Shown here: one piece after another, positions 33,707 to 45,225 of the stretch
Layout: each line of letters begins with the position of its first letter
Position numbering within the stretch: position 1 is the stretch's first letter
Source of the DNA: Avena insularis
Taxonomy: Eukaryota > Streptophyta > Magnoliopsida > Poales > Poaceae
Length of the DNA: 64,000 nt
Assembly: GCA_023614405.1 (NCBI GenBank)
Contig: CM042694.1
Span: forward strand, 482,209,392-482,273,391
Direction: 5' to 3'
Notes under the pieces: model-generated
Database searches by the model: none
Told to the model about the DNA's origin: nothing
Seen by the model: the letters and a program-made list of their open reading frames with translations, nothing else
Translations under genes and position numbers: made by a program

Positions 33707-34973
33707 ACTTGTCAACACCCAGATTTTTAATCCTAGATGGCGGTTATGTCATACATCGCAATCCTAGGATTACCATTTTTGCGAGACATAACAAATTGGA
33801 TATCACAGTACATCATCCATTACAAACCATACATAAGGTCTTACACAAATAAGGATCTCATGATCCAGTCTTAATACAACAAGCAGCGGAATAAAAGATA
33901 AGCGTAGCGGTGGGGTCCATCTTCAGGGGCACAGGTAATGCTGACAAAGGCAGATAGTCCTAGTTATCATAGCCGTCCTGTTGACCATCATCTTGGTAGT
34001 CTCCTTCATAGTCTGGCCATGAGAATAGCCAGGGACAAAAGCCATGAGTACTCTTTAAGTACTCGCAAACTACCACTAACAAGTAGTATAGTTCTAAAGT
34101 AAAGTGCTAACTCTATGTTTAACTATAAAGTTAAGTTTGAAACCTAAGCTGAGTTCTGAAGCAAAGAAAGATAAAATAAAGTTCTAGAATCACTTAAGTT
34201 GGGAAGCTATTGTCATAAACACAACCTTGTTGTGGTCAAGTCAAGATTCATCATTCATTTCATAAGTTATTTTGAAAACATCTGACAACGAAACAGTATG
34301 GTCATTCCAACTGTCCATAACTGCGGACGCTGCTATTCGAATAGTTTGACACTCTGCAGAGGTGGTACACTTTCACCACAAGATTCAATACATCTGTCAG
34401 GGATAACCCTGAATACTCATACTTAGTATGCAGATAATCAAACATAACCTTTCCTTTACACACCCTAGTATAAGCACCTCTCCTATGAGCATGGCCTCCC
34501 AACCAGGACCATCTGTCATCTTGGGCACTACATAGGTGGACAACATTGAGAGGTAGCCTCAACTCAAACCTCTCCCGCGAGGGAACTAATACTAATGCAT
34601 ATAAACTTCCGGCTAAGCCTTACCCAATTCAGGTATTGTGGTTGTACGGTAAATTTGGAATGGTATCGCATCCGAATCAAACCATCAGTTTTGTAAAAGG
34701 GTTAAGGCTCATGCCTCAACATTTTCATCATCATAAACCATTTGTGTTTCTCAACACATGTCAAAACATCTCAATAGAATGACTTATCATTCCAAGGTTT
34801 TCATAATTCATTTTCACCAAGTGTTCCCATCTAAAGTGACTCAAGTTTTTATCTACTCTAAACTACTAAGTTAAGAGTGTTCACTAAGGTGGAAAGATGG
34901 GATAAATCTCATGCCATAGAATGACATCTAAAGTTTATCTAAATAAGCCAAGTTTTATACTTTTTATGCTACC

Positions 34974-37900
34974 TTTTTTTTAGGTGAAACAGTAGGGGAA
35001 AATCCCCACTGCAATTTTTTTATTATATATGTGTATGTTACATTGAGAAAATGATCTAAGGTAGATCATAAACAGTTACATCTAAATTGGAACAATCTAT
35101 TCTATCCCTGATCTAATTGTTGACTGAGCCAGGCTTTGAATTTCTCCTTGTATTTTCCTTTGATTCTGAATTGTATCCATCTCATTTCCTGATAGAAAAT
35201 TGCTTTCCATCTATCAAAAGTGGGTCTTTTGTCATTAAAAATCTTCTCATTTCTGCAAATCCAGATACCCCAGGAAGTCATGATAATAATTTCCATTGCA
35301 AATGGTAGATGTAACTTTTCTTTGATGTTTGAAATAGCTTCTAATCCTGTTAGATTTACAGTTCTGTTTCTGGAAATGTGGTCCCAACATTTTTTTGCAA
35401 ATGGACAATCCCAGAAAAGATGATTTGCTGATTCTTCTATGATGCAGTTTGATGTAACACAATTGTAATCAGGAAGGTTGAAATTCTTTCTCATCAGTAG
35501 GTTTCTTGTATTCAATCTGTCTAGTAACAAAAGCCAGAAAAAGAACTTGTGTTTATTTTGACAGGAGGTTGCCCAAACCTAGGAAAAGTGAGGTGGTGAT
35601 GGTGAGTGTCCAATCATGGCTGAGTATGCCTTTTTAACTTCAAATTTATCTGATCCCCAAATATAGTTCCAATTATCATGGGTGTCCTGCTGAGTGACGT
35701 GCCTGAATTCTTGGCATCTTTCTTCCAGGACTAAAAACTCATAGAAAGCTTGAAGAGAGAGAGGTAGGTGGAAGTTATCTTCGAGGAATTCAGCATGAAG
35801 GAAATCATGAACACTGATGGTTGTGGACTTAGCATAGGACAGAAGGTGAGGGAATTTATTAATCAAGCACTCCTCTTGCCAAAGGTCAGTCCAGAAGTAA
35901 GCAGATTTGCCTGATTTCAGATTGCATTTAGCCATGCCTTTATAGTTATCAATTAATTTGATATGTGACTTCCACCAAAAAGATCCCTCCATGCTTCTTC
36001 CAGGTAATTTTCAGTTTTTGTAATAAGTCTCCCATATGAGATTGACCCAAGGTATGTCTTGGTGGTTGTAGAATTTGTCCAAATTTTTCAGAAGTAGGGC
36101 ATTATTTTGAATCTGTAGGTTCAGTACCCCTAAAACCCTTTGGTTTTTAGGACGGCAGATTTTGTCCCATGAGACAAGAGCTTGTCCTTTTGCTTGTACA
36201 TCATCAGTCTTCTTTCTCCATAGACAATATCTCATATATTTAATAATTTGATCCTTGATGGCTATTGGCACCTCCAAACAGCTCATATAAAATAGAGGAA
36301 GTGATGAGAGAACAGATTTGACTAGCTACAGTTTTCCTCCATAATTCAAGAAATCAGCAATTCCACATAATGTTCTTTCCACTCTCTGAACAATGGGAAG
36401 AAAGTGCTCCATAGATGGCTTTGTAATGCTTAATGGAAGCCCAAGGTAGGTAAAAGGGAGGCATCCAGTTTGACAGTTGATTGTCATAGCAAAATGCATA
36501 AGTCTATCATTACATGTGTTTATTGGCATCATGCTAGATTTCAGGTAATTGACTTTGAGTCCAGTGGAAACTGCAAAAGTTTGAAGAAGTGCTTTCAAGC
36601 ATAATAGTTGAGATGCATCAGCTTTATGAATCACCAATGTGTCATCAACATATTGAATAACTGGGAAGTCACTGTTGGGTGGTCCCACAATAGGTGGAGT
36701 TAGAAGATTCCTGTGCATGGCCTTGTTTAGGACAGATTGTAGGAGGTCAGCAGTAAGGACAAATACTAATGGTGAAAGTGGGTCTCCTTGTCTAACACCT
36801 CTTCTGCAGTAGAACTTTTTACCAGGCACACCATTGAGAAGAATTTCAGAAGATCCAGATTCAAAGATCATTTCAATCCACCTAATCCATTTTCTCCCAA
36901 ATCCTCTAGCTTTAAGGATATTAATGATGGCAGAGTGATCAACTGTATCAAATGCCTTCTCAAAATCAAGTTTGAGAATTAAAATTTCCTCCTTTGACTT
37001 GTGGCATTGGAATAAGTATTCAAATGCCCAACCAATGCAATATTGAATAGATCTGTTGTTGAGAAAACCATATTGGTTTTTATGTACCAATTTCAGAATG
37101 ATAGATTGCAGTCTATTTGCAAGAAGTTTGGTAATAATTTTGACAATACAGTTCAATAGAGAGATTGGTCTGAAATCAGCTGATGTAGATGGGCAAGTGA
37201 CTTTGGGTATGAGTGTAATGTAAGAAGAGTTGATGCTCTCAAGGGACACTTTCTCATTGAAGAAATCATGAATCAGTAATTTGATATCATATCCAATGAT
37301 AGACCAGCAACTTTTGATAAATTCATTATTAAAACCATCAGGTCCAGGTGACTTGTCATTTGGTAGATCAGTGATAACCTCCTCAATTTCCTTGTCAAGG
37401 AAAGGTTTTTCAAGTGATTCCTTCATCTCATTAGTCATTCCATTTCCATATAAGTCAGCAAGATTATAATGCATCTCAGTTTTGACTGATGTGCCCATTC
37501 TTGCCCTGAAGTCATTCCAAAAGATATCAGCCTTGTCATAGTGATTTGTAAATTCCTGTCCTGATTCATTCTTGATCATTGATATATAGTTATGTCTATA
37601 ACTGATGGTAGCTTTGGAATGGAAAAACTTAGTGTTTTCATCTCCAAGTTTTACCCATTTAATTTTCCCTCTTTGTTTCCAATAGGTGTTTTGGTTCTGA
37701 AGAAGAGAGATAATATGGGACTTCAGGATATCTCTGAGGTGCCACTCATTGATGGTTAATGTTCTAGATTCTTCAAGTAGGCCGAGGAGATCAATGGTGT
37801 CATTCACCTTAGCAATCTGATCCTTTAAGCAAGGTAACTGTTTTGCCCAAATCTTGATACCTCTCCTCACATTTTTTAACTTTGCACAAATTCTTTTTGC

Positions 37901-38629
37901 CATGTCCTGATAATTCACAGGAATATTCCAAGCATTTTGTACAATCATCTTAAAATTAGAATGATGAAGCTAGTAATTTTCAAATCTAAAGATTTGAGCC
38001 TTGGGGATGTTAGTTCCAATGGATATGACACAGGGGAGATGATCAGAAGTAGGTTTGGATAGTGGGGTAACCATAGTGTATGGGTATTTGGTTGTCCAAG
38101 AACTAGATGTAAAGAACCAGTCTAGTCTTTCCAGGAGTGGTTCTTTTTGCATGTTACTCCAGGTGAATTTTCTACCCTTTAGTGGCAACTCAATAAGACC
38201 TAGGTTGCAGATAGCATCATTGAAGAGCATAGTTTCATTAATATCTCCCCCACTTTTATTTCTATCAGTGAGACTTCTGAAAAGGTTAAAATCTCCTACC
38301 ACTAGCCAATCCATACTATCAGGCATAGTGATGTTTGAAAACCAGTCTAAGAAATCCATATTTCTATCATTTTGACAAGGACCATAGATATTAGTGAGAG
38401 TCTAGGTATCATTTGATAATTGAGAGGTGAAGGTAACAGAAGTTGAGAAATCATTTTGGAAAGCCCTGGTACCATTGAATAAAGTACTGTTCCAAATGGT
38501 AATAATTCCTCCAGAAGCACCAATTGATGGTAAGAAGTCAAAACTATCAAACTTGTTCGGACAGAATTTTTTTAAATAATTGATATGAAAGTTTTCTCTC
38601 TTGGTTTCTTGGAGATAGATAATACTTAG
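34974..38629 (-). mobile_element. 5'-truncated L1-type LINE
   Basis: The element sits in the 5' LTR of K in antisense to the window. Its 3' end is a short poly(A) (plus-strand T run 34974-34981). Its 5' end stops within the endonuclease domain of ORF2, just before the Gln-Glu-Thr-Lys motif. ORF1 and the 5' UTR are missing, as is common for LINEs. Confidence 0.92.
35102..38628 (-). pseudogene. LINE ORF2: endonuclease, reverse transcriptase, zf-RVT
   Basis: In one frame without indels it encodes the endonuclease from YLQETK through NIYGPCQ, VVGDFNLFRS and SDHLP; the RT with [53 protein letters not shown] and catalytic YVDDTLVI; and a C-terminal zf-RVT region (CIIEESANHLFWDCPFAKKC, SWGIWICRNEKIF) ending at 35102. 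Five in-frame stops occur: TAG near 38403, TAG near 37970, TAG at 36326, TGA near 36013 and TAG near 35580. Each sits where Trp or Gln is expected. The protein would nick target DNA and prime reverse transcription there. Confidence 0.92.
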
Positions 38630-40068
38630 GGTAAAGTAAAGGAAATATAGCTTGGAAATAATACTTGGGGTAAATACTAGTCAAAGTGGTATAACCAAAG
38701 CATGCCTAAAGCATCTTTGCTAAACCATCTAGTTTAATTCTAGCTTGCTAACAATAGCTCGCAAGGGTTAGCTTGCATTGTTAATGGTGGCTTGCTAATA
38801 TAATTCTTGCAAGGGTTAGCTTGCCAATAGTAGCTTGCCTTGGTTGGTGCAGTGGTTGAAGTTTTCTTCCTCCTCTTGGTAGAACTCCTCCTCCTCGAAA
38901 GCTTGGTCGGTACTATCGTCTATAAATACATACGGAGTACACAATCACCAAACAATATTTAACTAGTCTAATTAGCACTCTAAGGCACACATTTGATGAT
39001 CTAGTATCATTACAAGCATCGCAAGTATTATTAACTAGTTTCATTCCTTTTATTTAAGAAAAGTAATTTCTACTCATTGAAAAATTAACTAAGTTTTAAT
39101 ATTCACCACTTAAAATATGGGATCATGTGGACACATGTCATCACCACATATTCTAACATGTGGGAATGTGATTTAAGGGTTGGTTCATAATTACTTTGGT
39201 TTAAGTTCATTATTTAATGATTTAAAGTGACTAGAAATGCCTATATAGCCTTATTTTGGTACTAGTCCAAAGTCACTGCATGTAAACCTTAATATTATTA
39301 CATATTCAGATAGATATGGTTAAATGTGATTTTTGAGAGTTGGAATCAACTCAAAAGCTATCTTGGTTGATTTTATAAAAATGTTTGAATGTGCAAAAGC
39401 TTCTGTCTTATTATTTTTACTAGGAGAGATCTCTAAATCTAATTGAATCAAATCCAACGGGCTTGGGTAGATCTTTTCAGTAGCTTTCTAACAAAATTGG
39501 AATCACTCCATTTAGATTTGTAAATCTCTCTGAATTGAATTTCAAACTAGGGGACAGAACTAGGTTTAAACTAAATACGAAAAATTGTAATTCAAACTAC
39601 ATGGGTCGCGCGGGAACGCTAACGGGCCGGCCCAGTGACACTACACGGTGCGGGGCTCAACTGACAGGGGGGTCCACTGATCAGTGGCTCATAACACGCG
39701 AAGCGGTACAGGGCGATGTGGGCCGTTAGATTAGAACGGGGATCAACGACTGGGGCTCGTCATCAACGACGAACAGGTCGCCGGCGAGGTCGAACCCTAG
39801 CGGCTCGGTGGGGGTGCTTAGGGGGCGTACCAGGGCTCCAGCGACGACGGCGAGGCATGCAAACGGACTGGTAGACGATGGCGAGCTCAGGGGTGGTCGA
39901 GGTGGCTCCGGGGGTGGACGAAATCAGCGGGGCCTTCTCCTCTTCTGTTGCGGGCTACTCCGGCCAAATTCCGGCGAGCAAGTGCTCGCGCTGCTCCGGC
40001 TAGAGGTGGGGAACGGTTAGTGAGGTGAGGGGAGGTGAGTGGTGTGCCTAATGGGGCTGGGGTGGCCT

Positions 40069-40077
40069 CTATTTATA
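40069..40077 (-). promoter_or_regulatory. TATA box of element K 5' LTR
   Basis: The minus strand reads TATAAATAG, a near-perfect plant TATA box, in the same place in both LTRs (26856-26864 in the other). Transcription would start near 40040, leaving a leader of about 2.7 kb before gag. Confidence 0.65.
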
Positions 40078-41166
40078 GGACAATGATGTGACCGAGAGGC
40101 ATGGGCGGGCGGCTCCGGCGAGGGCTGCACAACGTGCTAGCGGCGTGGCTCGAGGTAGGGGACGGTGGCTGGTCTCTTGGTGGTGCTCTATGGAGTAAAT
40201 GCGGGCCTAGGGGCGGTGGCAATTGGTCGGGCGGTGCACGCGCTCTGAGCGGCAGAGGCGGCGGTCTCAACAGTGAGCGGTGGCTGTGGTGCGTTGGGCG
40301 GCGAACGGGCATGTCTGGCGTGTTCCTGGGGTCGTGGCGGAGCGGTGGACGCGGGCTACGGTCGAGGGGCGGTGTGTGCACGCGTGTCGGGCATGGCGCT
40401 CTGGCGCGTGCTCGACATGGTGTAGACACACTGGGCGCGGTGGTTCCTCGGTGGTCCACGGCTTGGCCTGGCTCGGGGAGGGGACATAGGGATTAAATGG
40501 AGATCATTTGGGGGCAAAACCCTGTTGCAAACAGTGAGCTAGGATTAGAGTGTAAATCATGCCTGCCAAGTGTTTGAAGAAATGGCCGCAAGAAAAATAG
40601 TTTTGAATTTTGAAAAGATTTTTGGTGGGTGTGCTAGTAATAAGCTCGAGACTCTATGGGTGCTTGGGTTTTGAAAATTGAGCTCATTTGAGTGGTTTTT
40701 GAAATAGTGGGATCTTCCCATATGAATTAGATTCAATTTTCCAATGCCATTTAAAAAATAGTGTTTGAATGTTTTTGGCAGATCACAAAGTGGGCCTTGG
40801 TACAACATTATGTGTACTAGCAAGGGGTGCAAAGATCCACACTTGTCTCTGTTAAGAAATGAGTACTAGGAATAGCCAAAGTAGGCATGTTGATTAAAAT
40901 GGCACAAATGACCATTCACTTCTTTTATTCATTTTGATTTGTTTTTCTTTGGGATTTGTTTGGGAATGATCTAGATGATGTTTATTTCACCTAAGAATCA
41001 TTTTCCAAGCAATGGATCACTTAATCATGGCAATTCAAATCAACTCCTAATTTAAATGAACACACATATGAATGCTTTAATAATTTCACTTAGAAAAGTT
41101 TTTGTTAACCCTAATTTTGATGATTTGGATCTTAATAACCTTGGATTAAAGTTTTGGGATGTTACA

Positions 41167-41589
41167 TTTGTTCACCCAACATGTCATCTATCTTAAGGAG
41201 AGCCACCTCTAGTGAACTATGGACCCCTATCCTTTCTTTTACTATCAATCTACAATCAACTGTTTACTGTTTTGTGTTTACTTTTTGCAAACTATTACTT
41301 TCTTCCACTCGATATGTTTAATCGTCTGTTTTCAGCAAAACCGGTGAGATTGACAACCTCATCGCAAGTTTGGGACAGAGTTCTATGATAGTGTTGTGCA
41401 GGTCTCCACGTTGCTGCTGGCACCGGTAGTGCGCCCTGCCAAAGTTCAGCTAGCTACACCTTTGGGGTGTTTCCTTGCTCCTACTGGATTGATATACTTG
41501 GTTTCATAACTGAGGGAAAACTTACTGCTGTGCTCATCATACCTTCCTCTTGGGGTTCCCCAACGAGCTCGTTAGTACACGAGTCAGCA
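41167..41589 (+). repeat. Element E 5' LTR, right part
   Basis: It resumes at TTTGTTCACCCAACATG and ends GAGTCAGCA. Compared with the intact LTR at 46378 onward, about 20 bases are missing at the junction with the chromovirus. Confidence 0.9.
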
Positions 41590-41600
41590 AGTATATTTTC

Positions 41601-41618
41601 TGGCGCCGTTGCTGGGGA
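41601..41618 (+). other. Element E primer-binding site
   Basis: TGGCGCCGTTGCTGGGGA lies eleven bases inside the 5' LTR. This is the characteristic priming site of plant Athila-type elements, with one mismatch to the usual form. Confidence 0.85.
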
Positions 41619-41819
41619 GTCAAGGACATCTTCACAAGGGGAGTCCCTCATAACCAATGTCTTTACTTTGTTATTTTTGTTTTTCTTAGTTTACTTTTGC
41701 TTTGTTTGCTTGTTTCTTTATCAAAAACACAAAAAAATAGTTTTACAAGTTTGCTTTCTTTATTAAAAACACAAAAAAATTAAGTCTTTCTATAGTTGTT
41801 ACCTCTTTCTTAGCTCACC

Positions 41820-42443
41820 ATGTTGATCCCTAAATTCACCCTGAAAGACCTTTCAATAGGTAGTGGCTCTATAATTGGAAAATAAAATATTGAAGAATTC
41901 TTTAATCATGTTAGTAAGCATGAGGACATTGAGGATAGATCCCTTGCGGAACTTGCTCCAAACTATGAAATTGTTGCAGCTTCTTTAGTTCACATGTTGG
42001 AAGCTAGGTTTGTCAACCTTAACCCCTTAATGCAAGTAAGGTTTCTTAAACTTAAAGAAATTGAGGACCCTGAAAAGAGGGATTTTATTCTGGAAACTTT
42101 GCTTAAGGAATTCTATGATGTTGCTAAGGAAGCTAGAAAAGTGTTTGATCATTTTAATATGCTAGTATCATGTGTAGATGTTATTGGTACACGAGAAAAG
42201 ATAAACAAAACCGAACCTAATGGGGAGGAAATTAAGATACCAATACCTTTCAAACTTGTAGCAATGCATGAAGCCATAGAAAAGAATCTTGATTGGATTC
42301 TTCCTGAAAACCCGTTTGATGAAAATAGTGAGTCCAAGAGTATTGAGAGAGGATTCTCTAGAACTTATTTGGATGAAATACCTTGCCTTGTTGAAGATAT
42401 TTCAGGTATCAATCTTAATGCTTCTTCATTTGAGAACACTTGA
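41820..42443 (+). pseudogene. Only ORF of element E, 207 residues, unknown function
   Basis: It starts MLIPKFTLKDLSIGSG about 200 bases after the primer-binding site. The frame is open to 42443 except for one TAA at 41883-41885. It is rich in Lys and Glu and likely helical, with ASLVHMLEARFVNLNPL, FILETLLKEFYDVAKEARK and VAMHEAIEKNLDWILPENPF. I see no zinc knuckle, protease or RT motif. Its place right after the leader is that of gag, so it may be a shortened or replaced gag-like protein. I do not recognise it beyond that. Confidence 0.55.
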
Positions 42444-45225
42444 TCCTTTTTCTTGCTTCTTATGCCTAACTTAAAGGCGTTAAAGAAAAGTACTTATTAG
42501 GAGATAACCCAAAAGTTTTAGATTAGTCTTGGAAGTTATTACTTCAGTAAAAACTGCTCCTTATCCTTTTTATTTGCTTTTTGTGCCAAGAGTAACCTCT
42601 AATGAGAGAGAAGTAATGATTGAGAAAGTTGTCCCGAAACAGATTTCTATGCTTCACCATAAAAATTCGTGTAAAATCTCTGTATGTCCTTTTCAGGTGT
42701 GATTGTTTGTGCTTCTGCCCCAGGTTGTTATCTAACTTTTGTTAGTTCAAAACTTTTCGATTTGAGCAACATAAGGTCTTCGAAAAAATTCGTCTTTACC
42801 TGCTGGTCTGTTTTGACAGATTTCTGCCTTTAATTGCATTTGCTTCTTATTGGTTCCTCTTTGAGTTCTTTTGGGGAATTGAGCTTTTTGAGGGAAGTGC
42901 TACAGTAGCTAGTGTTTTAATGGAAGTTTTATTGGTGTTGGAACTGAACCCAAAGACTTATTATCTTGAGTGCACTAATGTTGCTAATAAAGACTGTGTG
43001 AAGTTTTGTATGAAGGAAAAATTTCAGGTGTATGGAAGGAATGAGTAATGAGATGAAGAATGGACTAAACTCAAGCTTGGGGATGCCACGCATGTCACCC
43101 CAAGAAATATCCAAGAAGTACAAGCGTCAAAGCTTGGGTATGCCCAAGGCATCCCCCTCTTCATCAATAAAAATCTCAGGTTTCTTCCAAACACTTCATT
43201 TTTATTGTTTCATGCACAGTTCTATTGTTCTTGGAGCGTCTTCTTTTTCGTTTTCGTTTTGGTTTTCGTTTGCTTTGTTTCTTAGTTTGCTGAATAAATT
43301 GGTTGGACCCCCTCTTTCATACATTGGTTTTCAAATAGTTTGGTTTGGATTGGAAAAAGAGTAGGAAAGTTCATGCTTAAGTGGTAAAGAGAGCTTGTTT
43401 TTGACCGTAGCCTATGCTTTGTCATGCCATGATTGATATTGTTTTGGATTTATGCTTAGTATTATTTGCTGTAGCATGACATGTTATAAACAATTGAGAT
43501 TGCTTAATGTGCCTTTGAAGAATCATGCGTTGTTTTAGCATATTAAAGCATATTATTGTGGTATTCTCTTTTGATGCTTTATTTGGGTTGACTTGGCACA
43601 TGTTCACACCATGTTATGACTATCCCAAGTCACCATAGCCTTTATGATCCTTTAGTTTTCAACTTGTAGTATCACGTTATGCTTTTATTAATGATGTTTT
43701 GTCGCTCTGCATGATTATGGCCATTATTGCTCTCTTAGTTTGTCGCTCCCAGTCTTTTGCTAGCCTCCGTAACCAAGTATGAGTTCCACTCATGCATCCA
43801 ACTCCTAAAACCAAGTTATTCCAAAGAGTCCACCATACCTACCTACTAGCATATGCTATTCCAAGTATATTCATGTTTTTATCTACCTTCCGAATTAAAC
43901 TTATTATGAGAAAACTAGTGATTAAAGCTCTCACGAACTTGATGGCACACTTTACTTTTCTTGCCCTTAAGTAATTTGAACCATTGTGTCGTCTATGTTG
44001 TATATGCTTGCACTTATTTGTTGGGGATTAGCAGAACCATGCTGTCATGGGGAACGCTTTCAACATTGCACTTGTACTTTGTACCTAGTTGATATCATGC
44101 TCTTTTGTCTACGGATGTCGTCGGTGTGAAATGAAAGGGGAGCTTGTAAGTCCATGGAGTTATGTATATGTGTTAGAGAAACGCATGGGCCGCTGGTCTA
44201 ATCCATGCTGTCATGGTGGAAACCTGCAGCGTAACCATAATGAGCTGTCTATGAAGCATCCTTCTTATAAAAAAGAGTCATATATTGAGAAAAAAGAGAA
44301 AAGGAAAAAATATATATGAGAAAAGAGGAAAGAGAGAAAAAAGCACCATATTCCCATGGTAAATAAGAAGATTGCTGAGATGCTCGTTGTCTGCTTGCCT
44401 TGTCAATTTGATATGGGGATTCTTCTGTATCATCGGGCAAGGGGTACCCCGTTGGCGGTTCTCTATGATACACATGTACTTACAATGACAAGAACTTACC
44501 GGTGACTAAACTTGAGTAGCATGAGGAGCGGCCCTCGTATTCAAGGGACATGAGAATTCCAACTTATACATCATCAAGCATATACACCATAGTTTGCTCA
44601 CTTTAACCTTAATCACTTCAAGATGCTTATGATAGGTGCAATGAGAGCTGAAAGCTATTAAGTACCATAATTTTTGGAAGATCTTTATGAAACTTGAATC
44701 CCTGCTTCCTTCTACGAAGGCCTTTCTTTTACTTTTTTGTTGAGTCTCCACCTTCTACCTTTATGCAACTACTTTGAGAGCATAGTGGCCATTCTTAGTT
44801 CTATGTGCATTGTCCCAAGACTTGTTGATTGATGCATAACTTTGATATTGCTTGTTTTAAACTATTTGTATCTAGTCACTCTTATGAACTTTGAAGGTGT
44901 CCTATGCATTTATGTTTGCTACTCTATGAGGGACAAGCTGAATACTACTATGCTATGTTTTCTTTATGTGAAATAAACAAACGTCTTGCAAAGCATTGTT
45001 ATTCATGAATATTTTGTTTGTGCCTTTTCATGTTGCAACATAGTTTCTTTGTCTTATTGCTAGAACTTTGTCTTTCATGTTATGATTGAAGTACTATGAT
45101 CCCAGCTTCGAATGTTTTACAAATACTTTGATCAAGTTTTTGCTGGTGCATGTCACCTCAAAAATTATTCTTGCTTTTTATCACTTACCTACTCGAGGAC
45201 GAGAAGGAGTTAAGCTTGCGGATGT
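42444..45225 (+). other. Non-coding interior of element E
   Basis: Nearly 2.8 kb carries no supported ORF. AAGCTTGGGGATGCC-like purine tracts recur near 43075 and 43130, and the tract TTAAGCTTGCGGATGT directly precedes the 3' LTR at 45226 as the polypurine tract. A purine-rich block at 44265-44345 (AAAAAAGAG words) follows a copy of GGAAACCTGCAGCG. Confidence 0.6.

Larger units (their letters stand above)
24133..41166 (-). mobile_element. Tekay/Del-type chromovirus (Ty3/gypsy) (K)
   Basis: Two very long LTRs (24133-27899, 3,767 bp; 33710-41166, about 3.8 kb without the nested LINE) start TGTAACATCC and end GTTGACA on the minus strand. The internal order on the minus strand is primer-binding site, an extra leader ORF, gag with a zinc knuckle, protease, RT, RNase H, integrase with chromodomain, then polypurine tract. 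The chromodomain, the TGGTATCAGAGCC primer site and the long LTRs point to the Tekay/Del lineage. It sits in the 5' LTR of E. The usual 5-bp duplication is absent. Confidence 0.93.
33710..41166 (-). repeat. Element K 5' LTR, interrupted by a LINE
   Basis: It matches the 3' LTR from TGTCAACACCC (33710) to GATGTTACA (41166), except for the LINE at 34974-38629. It holds about 50 extra bases near 40370-40430 relative to the 3' LTR. The LTR is unusually long for a plant gypsy element. Confidence 0.93.

Noticed and set aside
43422..44751. Short frames on both strands within element E
   Set aside because: They are low-complexity or AT-rich, lack motifs and are not arranged as exons; I treat the region as non-coding.
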